This document shows, piece by piece, positions 42,833-51,369 of a stretch of DNA of 64,000 nt; position 1 is the stretch's first letter, and each line of letters opens with the position of its first letter. The stretch spans positions 1-64,000 of the forward strand of contig CAVXMG010000030.1 of the NCBI GenBank assembly GCA_963762735.1, given 5' to 3'. The stretch comes from DASXKD01 sp963762735. Lineage in GTDB: Bacteria > Actinomycetota > Actinomycetes > Streptosporangiales > Streptosporangiaceae. The notes below the pieces were generated by a model. That model made no database searches. It was not told the DNA's origin and saw only the letters and a list, made by a program, of their open reading frames with translations. A program made the position numbers and the translations under genes.

Positions 42833-44908
42833 GTGAGCGGCAGCTACCGGGGGACCGCGGTTCCCCCGGTCGGTGGGATCAGCTATCACGGTTACACGCC
42901 GCCGGCGAACTGGCAGGACCCCGCCGTGTCGGGGCAGGACCTCATGGTCCACCGGGACGTGCTCCGTGAGGTGGCCAGCCAGATCGGCGCGCTGGCCGGG
43001 GAACTGCAGGGCGCGATCAGCGCCTGGCAGGGACAGGCGAGCGGCGCGGCGGCCTCCGGTGCCGCGGGCGCGTGGCCGGAGGCGCAGCAGCTCGCCCAGG
43101 TGATCGGGAGGGCGTCTTCCGGGTTCGGCCAGTACTCCGGCGATCTGCGGCAGGCACACAGCGACACGGCAACCAGGATCACGATCTCGGCGGAGCGGTA
43201 CGACGCGACCGAGCAGGCCAACGTCAGCCTGGCCACCGCCAGCCATGACCCGTCGGCGATCATCGTCGAGAGCGGCGGGAACAACGTCCCCATCGATCCC
43301 GGCTACGGGAAGAACTGGACGCCACAGCAGCAGGAGGCCTACGCCCGGACGCAGCGGCTGATCAACATCAGCGACGGCGGTCAGGTCTGGAACGGCACGT
43401 TCCCGATCAGTGCCGCCGCCGGCTTCCAGCAGGCGGGCTCCGCCGGGTACACCTGGCAGCAGGTACAGAGCCTGCTGGCCGGCACCGACCCGGGCGCGAT
43501 CTCCGCGGCAGGCGTGGCCTACGGCCAGCTCGCCGGGAAGCTGACCGAGGTCGCGGGCAAGGTGGCAGGCCTGGGCAATACCCTCTCCGGAAGCTGGGGC
43601 GGGTCGACCGCGCTGACCGCGGTGAGCCAGGTGCAGCAGCTCTACCAGACCGCGGCCGATATGCAGGCCAACGCCTGGCAGGCACAGCACGCGCTGACCT
43701 GGTACGGCTCGGTGCTTGGCGCGTTCAAGGCCAACCTCCCCCAGCCCGCCTCCTCGCATCCCGCGGATGTGGCGGCGGCCAACCAGGCGGCGCAGCAGCG
43801 GATGGCGGCGCTCAACGGGCACATCCAGACGGCCTACTACGCGATGCCCGGCGCGGTGAACAAGAACCTCCCGCCGAAGCTGGCGGGCACGGGCGGCGGC
43901 GCGCCGCCCTCCTCGGCCACGGCCGCGGGCGGATCCGGCGGGCCCTCCTTCTCCGGCGCCAGCCCGGGCGGCGGAGGCGGCGGGGCTGGCGGGGCCGGCG
44001 CGGGCGCCGGGCCTGGGTTCGGCGCGCCCGGCGGAACCGGGAGTCCCGGTGCGGCCGGTGGCTTCCCGCCGCCTGGCAGCACCCCGCCCCCGGGCAGCAC
44101 CCCGCCGCCAACCAGCCACGTGGCCGGCGCGGCGCCAGGCGGTGCTGCCCCGGCCCCTGGTGCTCCAGGCGGGCCGGTCGGCGGAGCGCCCGGGGGTACC
44201 ACGCCGGGCGGCCCGGCCGGTGGCGTCGTGCCGCCGGGGCCGGGCGGCGGTGCCCCTGGCGGGGACGGTGTCCCCCCGGGTGAGGGCACGGTGCCTGGCG
44301 GTGGTGCGATCCCGCCGGGTGAGGGCACGGTGCCTGGCGGCACCGGCGTTCCCCCTGGGGAGGGCACGGTCCCCGGCAGGACCGGCGTTCCACCTGGTGA
44401 GGACGCGGTGCCAGGTGGCAGCGGGATCCCTGGTGGTGGCCGCCCCGGCAGCCTGCCCGGCGAGGATCCGGTGCCCGCCGGGGCTGGTGTCACGCCCGGT
44501 GAGCCGGGCGGCTCGGTGTCCGGCGTGTCCCCGGCCGGTGGCGTGCCCGGTGAGCCGGGGGCGCCAGGCGATCCGGGCGGGCTGGCCGCCGGGAGCGAGG
44601 CCGGTGCCGGGAACGCCATGGACGGCGGCATGTTCCCGATGGCCGGGTCGCCCGGCGGCGGTGCCGGTGCGGGCGGGTCCGACCGGGCCCGGCAATCCTG
44701 GATCGCCGAGGATGACGGGACCTGGGGCGCCGATGGCGGCGGCCTGGCCGGCGCCGGGGAAGCGAGCGACGGCTTCTTCATGCCCGTCGGGCCCGGCGGC
44801 AACGGCCGGGGCCGCGAGCAGGACCGGGCCAGGCAGGCGTGGCTGGCCGAGGATGACGATCTGTGGGGCGCGGCCGAACCCGTCGTCCCTCCGGTCATCG
44901 GCAAGTAG
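42833..44908 (+). CDS. large T7SS substrate, PPE/WXG-like head with Gly-Pro-rich tail
   Basis: About 691 residues. The N-terminal 350 residues are helical and contain WXG-like turns (SAWQGQASGAAASG; SGSWGGSTAL) and a YxxxE-like YDATE after the first helical pair, like PPE/WXG substrates that travel with Esx partners. Residues 360-590 are low-complexity Gly/Pro/Ala with repeated PPGEGTVPGG units. The end has two copies of the motif DRARQxWxAEDDxxWGA. I prefer GTG 42833 (GAGAGG 8 nt upstream) over GTG 42812. No Ser/Thr signal peptide. Whether it is secreted or forms part of the machine on the surface cannot be told. Confidence 0.75.
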   Translation: MSGSYRGTAVPPVGGISYHGYTPPANWQDPAVSGQDLMVHRDVLREVASQIGALAGELQGAISAWQGQASGAAASGAAGAWPEAQQLAQVIGRASSGFGQYSGDLRQAHSDTATRITISAERYDATEQANVSLATASHDPSAIIVESGGNNVPIDPGYGKNWTPQQQEAYARTQRLINISDGGQVWNGTFPISAAAGFQQAGSAGYTWQQVQSLLAGTDPGAISAAGVAYGQLAGKLTEVAGKVAGLGNTLSGSWGGSTALTAVSQVQQLYQTAADMQANAWQAQHALTWYGSVLGAFKANLPQPASSHPADVAAANQAAQQRMAALNGHIQTAYYAMPGAVNKNLPPKLAGTGGGAPPSSATAAGGSGGPSFSGASPGGGGGGAGGAGAGAGPGFGAPGGTGSPGAAGGFPPPGSTPPPGSTPPPTSHVAGAAPGGAAPAPGAPGGPVGGAPGGTTPGGPAGGVVPPGPGGGAPGGDGVPPGEGTVPGGGAIPPGEGTVPGGTGVPPGEGTVPGRTGVPPGEDAVPGGSGIPGGGRPGSLPGEDPVPAGAGVTPGEPGGSVSGVSPAGGVPGEPGAPGDPGGLAAGSEAGAGNAMDGGMFPMAGSPGGGAGAGGSDRARQSWIAEDDGTWGADGGGLAGAGEASDGFFMPVGPGGNGRGREQDRARQAWLAEDDDLWGAAEPVVPPVIGK

Positions 44909-45014
44909 GCGGCGGCCCTGAAGAGGGCGCGGCACGGGCAGCGTGCCGATGTGCCCGGCTCCGGCGGAGCATACTTCCGTCGGGGCCGGGCACGTCCGTC
45001 CAGAGAGGATCTCG

Positions 45015-45035
45015 ATGACCGTCGCGGGCCGGTGA
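45015..45035 (+). CDS. 6-codon leader ORF coupled to lipoprotein gene
   Basis: ATG 45015 follows GAGAGGA and reads MTVAGR before TGA at 45033-45035, overlapping the lipoprotein's GTG (GTGA). The GTG lacks its own good site. Same design as at 13838 and 38938. Confidence 0.4.
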   Translation: MTVAGR

Positions 45036-45682
45036 GCACGAGCATGTTCCCCTCTCTCGGCCGCTGGCTGGCCGGGGGCGCGCTCGGTGCCGCGGCTGTG
45101 GCGCTGCTCGCGGCGGGGTGCAGCAGCCACGGCACACCCGATGGCGCGTCGTCGCCGTCCAGCCAGGCGCCCGCCAGCAGCCCCGCGGCCAGCAGCCCGG
45201 CACCGTCAGGCCCGGCCACCCGGATCGTCGCCTACCCGGTGCGGGCAGGCGCCTACCGGCTGGTGGACAAGGCCGGCAAGCCGGTCGCCGCGGCCACGAA
45301 GGACCTCAAGTTCCCGCAGAGCTTCTCGTTCGCCGCTACCGCCAGGGATGGTTACTACCTGCCCGGGCAGGCCAGGCATCAGATCGTCTACCTGATCGCC
45401 GGACGGCTCGCCCAGGGCGTGACCCCCGCCGCCGCGGTCACCAGTTACCTGGGCAGCTTCTCCGGCCAGGAGGTGCACCTGACGACGGAGCCCGCCGGGC
45501 CACTGGGCGGCGCGGTGAAGTGCTGGGTAGCCGGGGGGATCACGTTCTGCATGTGGGCCGACAACGGCACCTACGGCATCTTCGACTACCGGCCGCCGCT
45601 CGGCCTGGACACCGCTCTCATCCACCACCTGGCTGGTGTGGTGCCCGGGTTCCGCAAGGTCATGGAGCACGCGCAGGCGTGA
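45032..45682 (+). CDS. putative lipoprotein of T7SS locus
   Basis: About 216 residues. Lipoprotein signal: basic/hydrophobic start (GRWLAGGALGAAAVALLAAGC) ending in lipobox LAAGC, then a Ser/Pro/Ala linker and a soluble outside domain with one Cys pair (VKCWVAGGITFCMWAD). I do not recognise the domain; it may be a surface component working with the T7SS. GTG 45032 and ATG 45044 are both possible starts. Its stop abuts, base to base, the stop of the convergent gene at 45683. Confidence 0.7.
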   Translation: MSTSMFPSLGRWLAGGALGAAAVALLAAGCSSHGTPDGASSPSSQAPASSPAASSPAPSGPATRIVAYPVRAGAYRLVDKAGKPVAAATKDLKFPQSFSFAATARDGYYLPGQARHQIVYLIAGRLAQGVTPAAAVTSYLGSFSGQEVHLTTEPAGPLGGAVKCWVAGGITFCMWADNGTYGIFDYRPPLGLDTALIHHLAGVVPGFRKVMEHAQA

Positions 45683-46465
45683 TCAGCTTCCGCGCGGCAG
45701 CAGGTCCTCTGGCCGGTCCACGGGGAAGCCGTAGGTGTCGATGACCACGCCCCCGGCGCGGCTGGCGAGCGCCAGCGCGGCCTCGGCGACCCGCAGGCAC
45801 GTCTCGCGGGTCACGGTGGCCACCGGGAACATGGTTCGCACGTCCCAGCGGCAGGGCTCCTTGCCGCGCAGTTCGCCGAGCGCGGGCGGCGGCAGGGCCA
45901 GCCTGGAGCGGGACAACCGGGACGGCCAGTACGCCACGAAGAACACCGGCTCTTGCCTGGTGAGAAGGTAGTACGCGCCGGACACGCCGGTGTCCTCCTC
46001 GACGACAAGTTCGCCGGTGTCGGTGTATGGCTGGAGCACCTCGATCACCTGCCCGGCCGGCAGATCGTGCCCGCTGTACACCGACGCGCGCAGCCGGAGA
46101 TCCATCGGCGGCCGCTCGTCGTGCACCGTGCCGCCGAGCCGTGCCGCCAGGCCGCGGATCAGCCGCTCGGCATCCTGCCACTTCAGGCTGTCCGGGCGGG
46201 ACCGGCTGGTCCCGCCCTCGACGATGGCCGCGTAGTATCCGGCGGTCAGCCCGGCGGGCAGGCCCGCCTGCCTGGCCAGTTCCGGGGTCACCGTGACCGG
46301 GCCGTGCAACTGCACGCCGTTGCCGAAGACGAACCTGTCGCTCTTGACGCTGGCTTGCGGGTCGTAGCGGAGGATGGCCTCCGCCATGCCGTCGGCAGGG
46401 TCGGCGGGGAACAGCACGGCCGGGCCGCGCGCCAGCCGGTCGGCCGTGTGGTCAAACAGCGCCAT
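45683..46465 (-). CDS. unrecognised protein, last gene of second T7SS operon
   Basis: 260 residues, no signal peptide or membrane helix. It begins MALFDHTADRLARGPAVLFP, has mixed alpha/beta content, and contains EVLQPYTDTGELVVEEDTGV and VFFVAYWPSRLSRSRL. No family motif recognised. Last of five same-strand genes (49195 to 45683) containing two WXG-type proteins, so a chaperone, immunity or accessory role is possible but not shown. ATG 46465 has only a moderate ribosome binding site. Confidence 0.6.
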   Translation of the reverse strand: MALFDHTADRLARGPAVLFPADPADGMAEAILRYDPQASVKSDRFVFGNGVQLHGPVTVTPELARQAGLPAGLTAGYYAAIVEGGTSRSRPDSLKWQDAERLIRGLAARLGGTVHDERPPMDLRLRASVYSGHDLPAGQVIEVLQPYTDTGELVVEEDTGVSGAYYLLTRQEPVFFVAYWPSRLSRSRLALPPPALGELRGKEPCRWDVRTMFPVATVTRETCLRVAEAALALASRAGGVVIDTYGFPVDRPEDLLPRGS

Positions 46466-46528
46466 GCAGTGCCCCCCAACGCGCCCGTACGGTGGGCGGG
46501 CGGCAGGCCAGGGTCCGGTGGGGCATCG

Positions 46529-47107
46529 CTAGCCGGCCGACGTGCCGTATCCGCGCTCACGGAGCCGTTCGGCCATCCACAGCCGCGCCTGCCGCTCCGT
46601 CAGCGGCTCCGGCAGAAGTGACATCAGGAACATCGCGAGGAAGAGGGCCGGGCAGAAGAGGAACACGACGGCGATGGCCAGCACGGCCAGCAGGTAGGCG
46701 ATCTGCAGCAGGCCGCTGAGGAAGGCGCCGCCCCGGCCCTGCCGGGCCCGCATCGCCGACCGGACGCGGCCCGGGAGGGCCGGGGTGTTCCAGCGCCGCA
46801 CGGTGTGGATGGCGAAGTAGCAGAGCGCCGCGATCGTCACGAGCACGTCGATGGTGAGCAGGACCGCGGCGGTGCCGGGGGACGAGTGGTGGATCGCGGT
46901 GAAGATGCCCACGTCGATCAGCACGATCAACAGCAGCACCACGGCCCACATGAGCGTCAGGGCCACCCGCCGCGCCCAGTACCTGCCGCTCCGGTCGTAC
47001 CAGGTGATGCCCACGCCGGGCAGCACCGGGATGTCGACGTCGCGCGGCAGCGCGCTGCGCGGCGGCAGCGAAGCGGCCTCCGGCATCCGCACCTCACCTG
47101 TCGCCAT
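46529..47107 (-). CDS. four-helix membrane protein in second T7SS operon
   Basis: 192 residues. Cytosolic N-terminus (ITWYDRSGRYWARR), two hydrophobic helices (LMWAVVLLLIVLIDVGIF; VLLTIDVLVTIAALCYFAI), a basic loop, then a long hydrophobic pair (LLQIAYLLAVLAIAVVFLFC; ALFLAMFLMSLL) and a charged C-terminal tail. Starts 2 nt after the stop of the upstream WXG-domain gene, so it is tightly coupled to it. Such pairing with a possible effector could mean immunity protein or membrane partner; no family recognised. Confidence 0.65.
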   Translation of the reverse strand: MATGEVRMPEAASLPPRSALPRDVDIPVLPGVGITWYDRSGRYWARRVALTLMWAVVLLLIVLIDVGIFTAIHHSSPGTAAVLLTIDVLVTIAALCYFAIHTVRRWNTPALPGRVRSAMRARQGRGGAFLSGLLQIAYLLAVLAIAVVFLFCPALFLAMFLMSLLPEPLTERQARLWMAERLRERGYGTSAG

Positions 47108-47109
47108 GC

Positions 47110-48474
47110 TCAGACGATACTTGTGATCCCATGCCAGATGCTCTCGCCGACGTGTGCGAAATCCTGGCCGGTCTTGACCGCGCTGTCGCCGATGCCGTCG
47201 AAGACGCCGCCCACGACGCCGTACTTGTTGATGTCGGCGCCCCAGCTCTCGTCGATGAGGTTGTGCGCGAAGTCACCCACGCCGTAAGCGACGACGCCGC
47301 CGGCGAGGACGCCGGCGCCGCCGGCACCGATGGAGACGACCAGGCCGCTGGCGCCGAGCCCGCCGAGGAACGTGGCGGCACCGCCGGTGGCGGCAATGCC
47401 CACCCCGGTGCCGACGCCAAGCGCGGCCAGGTTGCCCGCGGCCTCGCCCGGATAGGCGACGTACGCGGGCACGCCCTTCGCCATGTCCTCCTGGGCGCTG
47501 AAGTAGGTGCCGGCCCCGGCCGCCGCGAGGTCCACAAACGGGATCCCGGCACCGGCCCTGGCCAGGTCGCCAGCGACGCCGCCCATGCCGTCCATCCAGT
47601 CGCCGATCGGCGTGATGTCGCTGGCGCTGAACCCGGTCACCTTGGTGAACCAGTTCTCGTTGCCCTCGGCGCCGGCCAGGTCCGACTCCGCGGAGTTGAG
47701 CGTGTTCTTCGCGGCGTTGAATTCCTGCCGGTCCGTGGCCGACCAGGCCCCGAACCGGCCGTCGGCCTGGCGGGCGTCCTCGATCGCCTTGGTCTTCGCG
47801 TCCGCGAGTTGCGACTTCACATGCCCGACCTGCAGGTCGACAAAGCTGCGGTAGCGCGTCTGGGCGCCGAGGAACCCGGCGAGCACGTCGGAGATCGCGG
47901 TCAGGTCACCCTTGGACAGTCCCTCGTCGCCGCCGCCGTCGGCGTGCTTGCCGAGGATCGCGTCGCCGACCCCCTGCAGCGCAGCCGCTGCCTGGTTCCT
48001 GGCGTTGACCGCATCGATCATGCACCGGGCGTAGAACCCCTGATAGCTGGCCCGCCAGCTTTCCGCGGCCGGGTTGGCCAGGCACGCGTTGGGCGGCTGC
48101 CCGTCCGAGCCGATCGGCACCCCGTGGCCCGCCGCCTGGTCGGCCGCCTGCTCCAGCGCGCTCTCGATCTTCGACAGGGTCACCGCCAGCCAGTTCACGA
48201 TGTTCCCCGTCGAGGAGGTCACGGTCGCCAGCGCGGACGCGCCCTGCGCGTCGTGGTCCCACGCTTTGGTGAACGCCGAGGCCGCCGAGCCCTGCCAGCC
48301 GGCCGCCCCGACGATCTGCTTGACCTTGCCGTCCAGGGCGGTCGCCACGTCGTTGATCTCCGGCGCGTACCCGTACAGCGTCCCCGCGTACGCCGACAGG
48401 CCGTGGATGTCGCCGCCGATCCAGTCGTTGGAGAACGGCGCCAGCGCGGACGGTGTCTTCGCTCCTGCTCCCAC
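47110..48474 (-). CDS. WXG100-headed large protein with Gly-rich hydrophobic tail, candidate T7SS effector
   Basis: 454 residues. N-terminal WXG100-like domain of about 100 residues (VGAAGWQGSAASAFTKAW, ALATVTSSTGNIVNW), a helical middle (residues 110-290), then Gly/Ala-rich hydrophobic stretches (VGTGVGIAATGGAATFLGGL; VSIGAGGAGVLAGGVVAYGV) ending in SIWHGITSIV. The plan resembles WXG/LXG-type secreted proteins that carry membrane-active tails, but no toxin motif is recognised. GTG 48474 has GAGGAGG 5 nt upstream. Followed tightly by a four-helix membrane protein, and preceded by a small WXG partner. Confidence 0.7.
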   Translation of the reverse strand: MGAGAKTPSALAPFSNDWIGGDIHGLSAYAGTLYGYAPEINDVATALDGKVKQIVGAAGWQGSAASAFTKAWDHDAQGASALATVTSSTGNIVNWLAVTLSKIESALEQAADQAAGHGVPIGSDGQPPNACLANPAAESWRASYQGFYARCMIDAVNARNQAAAALQGVGDAILGKHADGGGDEGLSKGDLTAISDVLAGFLGAQTRYRSFVDLQVGHVKSQLADAKTKAIEDARQADGRFGAWSATDRQEFNAAKNTLNSAESDLAGAEGNENWFTKVTGFSASDITPIGDWMDGMGGVAGDLARAGAGIPFVDLAAAGAGTYFSAQEDMAKGVPAYVAYPGEAAGNLAALGVGTGVGIAATGGAATFLGGLGASGLVVSIGAGGAGVLAGGVVAYGVGDFAHNLIDESWGADINKYGVVGGVFDGIGDSAVKTGQDFAHVGESIWHGITSIV

Positions 48475-48484
48475 GCTCGCCTCC

Positions 48485-48796
48485 TCAGTGGATCTGTGCC
48501 GGGTCGCTGATCTGCTGCGCGAGCTTGGTCAGCGACTCCTCGGTGTGCTGGTACCTGTCATGCGCGGTCTGCAGCTTGGTGCCGTTGTCATCGATGTCCG
48601 CGCCGATCTGCATGTGCACCAGGGTGAGGGTCTCGACGACCGCGTTCAGGCTCTCGTTGAACGCCGCGGACCCGCCGTCAGGCAGCGCCGTGCAGGCATC
48701 CGGCATGATCGCTTGAAAGGTCGCCGCCTCGCTGTGGAACGTGCTCGCAGCCGATTGCAGGTCTGACATGACGACCTGGAAGCCACCGCCGCTCAC
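48485..48796 (-). CDS. small WXG100-like protein (DUF6317-like)
   Basis: 103 residues, all-helical, of the Esx-like size. The central WxG is replaced (turn near CTALPDGGSAAFNES), but the C-terminal helix carries a YxxxE export signal as YQHTE. Probably dimerises with the WXG head of the next gene, whose start lies 10 nt after this stop. GTG 48796 has TAGGAGG just upstream. The DUF6317 name is from memory and not checked. Confidence 0.75.
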   Translation of the reverse strand: MSGGGFQVVMSDLQSAASTFHSEAATFQAIMPDACTALPDGGSAAFNESLNAVVETLTLVHMQIGADIDDNGTKLQTAHDRYQHTEESLTKLAQQISDPAQIH

Positions 48797-48841
48797 TCTG
48801 CCTCCTACGGGTTGCCGGTACGCCCGGATCGAGAGCCCTGG

Positions 48842-49195
48842 TCAGTCGAGGCTTCGATCGAGCGTCTCAAGATCGGAGTACTGCCAGCGCCACGCACCGG
48901 ACGGCACCACGGGATCGAGCACCACCTCCGGCACCCCGCCCGCGGCCGCCAGCTCCCGTACCGTGCGCAGCGGCAGGGCGAGCCACGGCTGAGCCGGGCC
49001 GAACGCCGCCACGAGGTGCCGGACCGAGCTGAACACCGGCAGCACGTCCGTGCCCTCGTCACCCGGCCGCACCTCAAACACGATCTCCGTGCGCTCGTGC
49101 ACCGGGTGAGCGGGCGCGATCACGATGTCGGGCGGCACCGGCCCGTCGCGCAACGAATCGGCGCCAGCCTGCGATCGGTCCCCGGCAGAGTCCAT
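48842..49195 (-). CDS. SAV_915/SseB-like T7SS-associated protein
   Basis: 117 residues, no signal peptide. Contains HERTEIVFEVRPGDEGTDVL, LPVFSSVRHLVAAFGPAQPW and a strand-rich end. The 'lpvfss...lvaafGpaQPW' block resembles the SAV_915 and SseB-like proteins found beside actinobacterial T7SS genes, whose role is unknown. First gene of the second operon (five genes, gaps of 45, 10, 2 and 63 nt). ATG at 49195. Confidence 0.6.
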   Translation of the reverse strand: MDSAGDRSQAGADSLRDGPVPPDIVIAPAHPVHERTEIVFEVRPGDEGTDVLPVFSSVRHLVAAFGPAQPWLALPLRTVRELAAAGGVPEVVLDPVVPSGAWRWQYSDLETLDRSLD

Positions 49196-49383
49196 CCGTT
49201 GCCTCCTGGCCGGCGGCCGCGGATGGCCACCGGTGAGCGCTGACGGGACTGTGTGCGCGCCTTGCGGCGCCTTGTGCCAATGATCGGAAAAGACTCTAGT
49301 CCGTCCGGAAAAGGCGCGAGCGGAATGCCGTCATATCACCCGGTGACCAGGGCGGGGGCCGCTGGCCGGCCGCGGCGGGCGGC

Positions 49384-50379
49384 TCAGCCGGCCGCCGCGA
49401 CCAGGGCGCGGGCCTCGGCGCTGTCCTGGCGCATCTGGTCGATGAGAGCGTCCACCGAGTCGAACCGGACCATTCCCCGCAGCCTGGCCGCGAAGTCCAC
49501 GGCCACGTGCACCCCGTAGAGGTCCAGGTCGTCCCGGTCGAGCGCATACGCCTCGACGACGCGGTGCCGCCCGTCAAAGGTCGGGTTGGTGCCCACGGAG
49601 ATCGCCGCGGGCCAGCGCTCCGTTTCCCCCGCCCCTCGCGCTCCGCGCTCCCGCCCCCGTCCTGCTTCCTGGCCGTCGTGGTCGAGGCTGGCCAGCCACC
49701 CGGCGTACACCCCGTCCGCCGGGATGGCCGTGTGCTCGGCGGTCTCCAGGTTGGCGGTGGGGAATCCGAGCGCCCTGCCGCGCTGCTCCCCGCGCACGAC
49801 CACGCCCTCGACCCGGTGCGGCCGGCCCAGCCCGCGCGCCGCGCCGGCCACGTCCCCGGCGGCGACCATGTCCCTGATCGCGCTGGAGGACATCGTGACG
49901 CCGTCCTGCGCCAGCAGCGGCACGCCCTCGGCCTGGAAGTCGTACTTCTCCCCCAGCCGCGCCAGCAGGGCCAGGTCACCCGCTGCGCGGTGGCCGAACC
50001 GGAAGTTCTCCCCGATCACGACGCGCCGGGCGTGCAGCCGGTCGGCCAGCACCGCCCGGACGAACTCGTCGGGGCTCAGCCGGGAGAACTCAACGGTGAA
50101 ATCCAGCACGCAGACCGCGTCCGCGCCGGATTCCCCGAGAAGCTGGGCGCGGCGCCGCAGGCTGCATAGCAGCGCCGGTTCGGAACCGGGCCGGATCACC
50201 CCCGCCGGGTTTGGGTCGAACGTGACCGCCACCAGCGGCAGCCGCAGGTCCCGCGCGGCCGCGGCTGCCCTGGCCACGATCCGCTGGTGCCCCCGGTGCA
50301 CGCCGTCGAACACGCCGATGGTCACCACGGAGGGCCCCCAGGCGCCCGGCACCTCGTCCAGACCCATCCAGCGCTCCAC
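49384..50379 (-). CDS. ribF: bifunctional riboflavin kinase/FAD synthetase
   Basis: Makes FMN from riboflavin and FAD from FMN. About 331 residues. N-terminal adenylyltransferase with TIGVFDGVHRGHQRIV (GxFDGxHxGH motif), the SSSAIRDMVAAGDV block; C-terminal flavokinase with GRALGFPTANLE and the PADGVYAGW, VGTNPTFDG and VEAYALD motifs. GTG 50379 has GAGGAG 7 nt upstream, and the residues before it do not look coding. Sits between truB and the T7SS locus, the place it takes in Streptomyces. Confidence 0.95.
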   Translation of the reverse strand: MERWMGLDEVPGAWGPSVVTIGVFDGVHRGHQRIVARAAAAARDLRLPLVAVTFDPNPAGVIRPGSEPALLCSLRRRAQLLGESGADAVCVLDFTVEFSRLSPDEFVRAVLADRLHARRVVIGENFRFGHRAAGDLALLARLGEKYDFQAEGVPLLAQDGVTMSSSAIRDMVAAGDVAGAARGLGRPHRVEGVVVRGEQRGRALGFPTANLETAEHTAIPADGVYAGWLASLDHDGQEAGRGRERGARGAGETERWPAAISVGTNPTFDGRHRVVEAYALDRDDLDLYGVHVAVDFAARLRGMVRFDSVDALIDQMRQDSAEARALVAAAG

Positions 50380-50487
50380 GATGCTGCTCCTCTGCCCTTC
50401 GCCTGGCGGACTCGTCATCCGGGCGCCCGTGCGGCCCTGGTAAAGCCTGCCACGCCCAGGATTGCCCACGTCCCGCCCGGGGGCGGC

Positions 50488-51369
50488 TCAGGGGGTGGCG
50501 AACACCACCACGGGCCGCGTATGGCCGTCCTTCTCCTCGACCAGCGCGATCAGCGTGCCGTCCGGCGCGAACGCAGCTTCCGGGCCCGGCCCCGCGCCCG
50601 TGCCGCCGGGCAGCCGCCCGCCGTGCGCGAGCCGCGCTGCCTCGTCGCCGGTGAGCTGCCGCGACGGGAACGCGTCGGCGGCGGCCTTGGCCAGCGGGAT
50701 CAGCGACAGCTCCGCCTCAAGCTGGTCCAGGGTCCGTGCCATGGTGAGGTCGTAGGAGCCGGCCCTGGTGCGCCGGAGCACGGTCACATGGCCGCCCACC
50801 CCGAGCGCGTCGCCCAGGTCGCGGGCCAGGGCACGGATGTAGGTGCCGCTGGAGCTGGTCACCGCGACGTCGACATCGAGCAGGTCACCGGTGCGCCGCT
50901 GGGACAGCACGCGGAACGACCTGACGGTCACCGGCCTGGGTGCCAGGACCGGCGCGGCGCCGGCCCTGGCCAGCCGGTAGGCCCGCGTCCCGCCGACCTT
51001 GACGGCGCTGACCGCCGGCGGGACCTGCTGGATCTCGCCGGTCAGCGGCACCGTGGCGGCGCGCACCTCGTCCGGGGTCACCGCACCGGCCGGGGCGCCG
51101 GAGATGACCTCGCCCTCGGCGTCGCAGGTGTCGGTCGCCTGGCCGAGCCTGATGGTCGCCAGGTATTCCTTCTCGGCCAGCGCCAGGTGCCCGAGCAGCC
51201 TGGTGGCCTTCCCGACCCCGGCGACCAGCACGCCCGTGGCCATGGGATCGAGGGTGCCGCCATGGCCGACCCGGCGGGTCCCGGCGAGGCGCCGGAGCCT
51301 GGCCACCACGTCGTGCGAGGTCATCCCGCCGGGCTTGTCCACGATGACCAGCCCGTCAGCCGCGCTCAC
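50488..51369 (-). CDS. truB: tRNA pseudouridine(55) synthase
   Basis: TruB makes pseudouridine at tRNA position 55. 293 residues from GTG 51369, the family's usual length. Motifs: LVIVDKPGGMTSHDVVAR, catalytic Asp in GHGGTLDPMATGVLV, KEYLATIRLG and the C-terminal PUA-like region. As written in this sequence the frame is continuous with rbfA upstream, making a 454-residue fusion, but one extra base at 51413-51415 can explain it: without it rbfA ends in a TGA that overlaps the truB GTG (GTGA). I treat them as two genes. Confidence 0.93.
   Translation of the reverse strand: MSAADGLVIVDKPGGMTSHDVVARLRRLAGTRRVGHGGTLDPMATGVLVAGVGKATRLLGHLALAEKEYLATIRLGQATDTCDAEGEVISGAPAGAVTPDEVRAATVPLTGEIQQVPPAVSAVKVGGTRAYRLARAGAAPVLAPRPVTVRSFRVLSQRRTGDLLDVDVAVTSSSGTYIRALARDLGDALGVGGHVTVLRRTRAGSYDLTMARTLDQLEAELSLIPLAKAAADAFPSRQLTGDEAARLAHGGRLPGGTGAGPGPEAAFAPDGTLIALVEEKDGHTRPVVVFATP

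Noticed and set aside
31770..49195. T7SS locus as a recent horizontally acquired island
   Set aside because: Codon use and GC match the flanks, no integrase, attachment site or tRNA is present, and the same interval carries ESX genes in Streptomyces as I recall.
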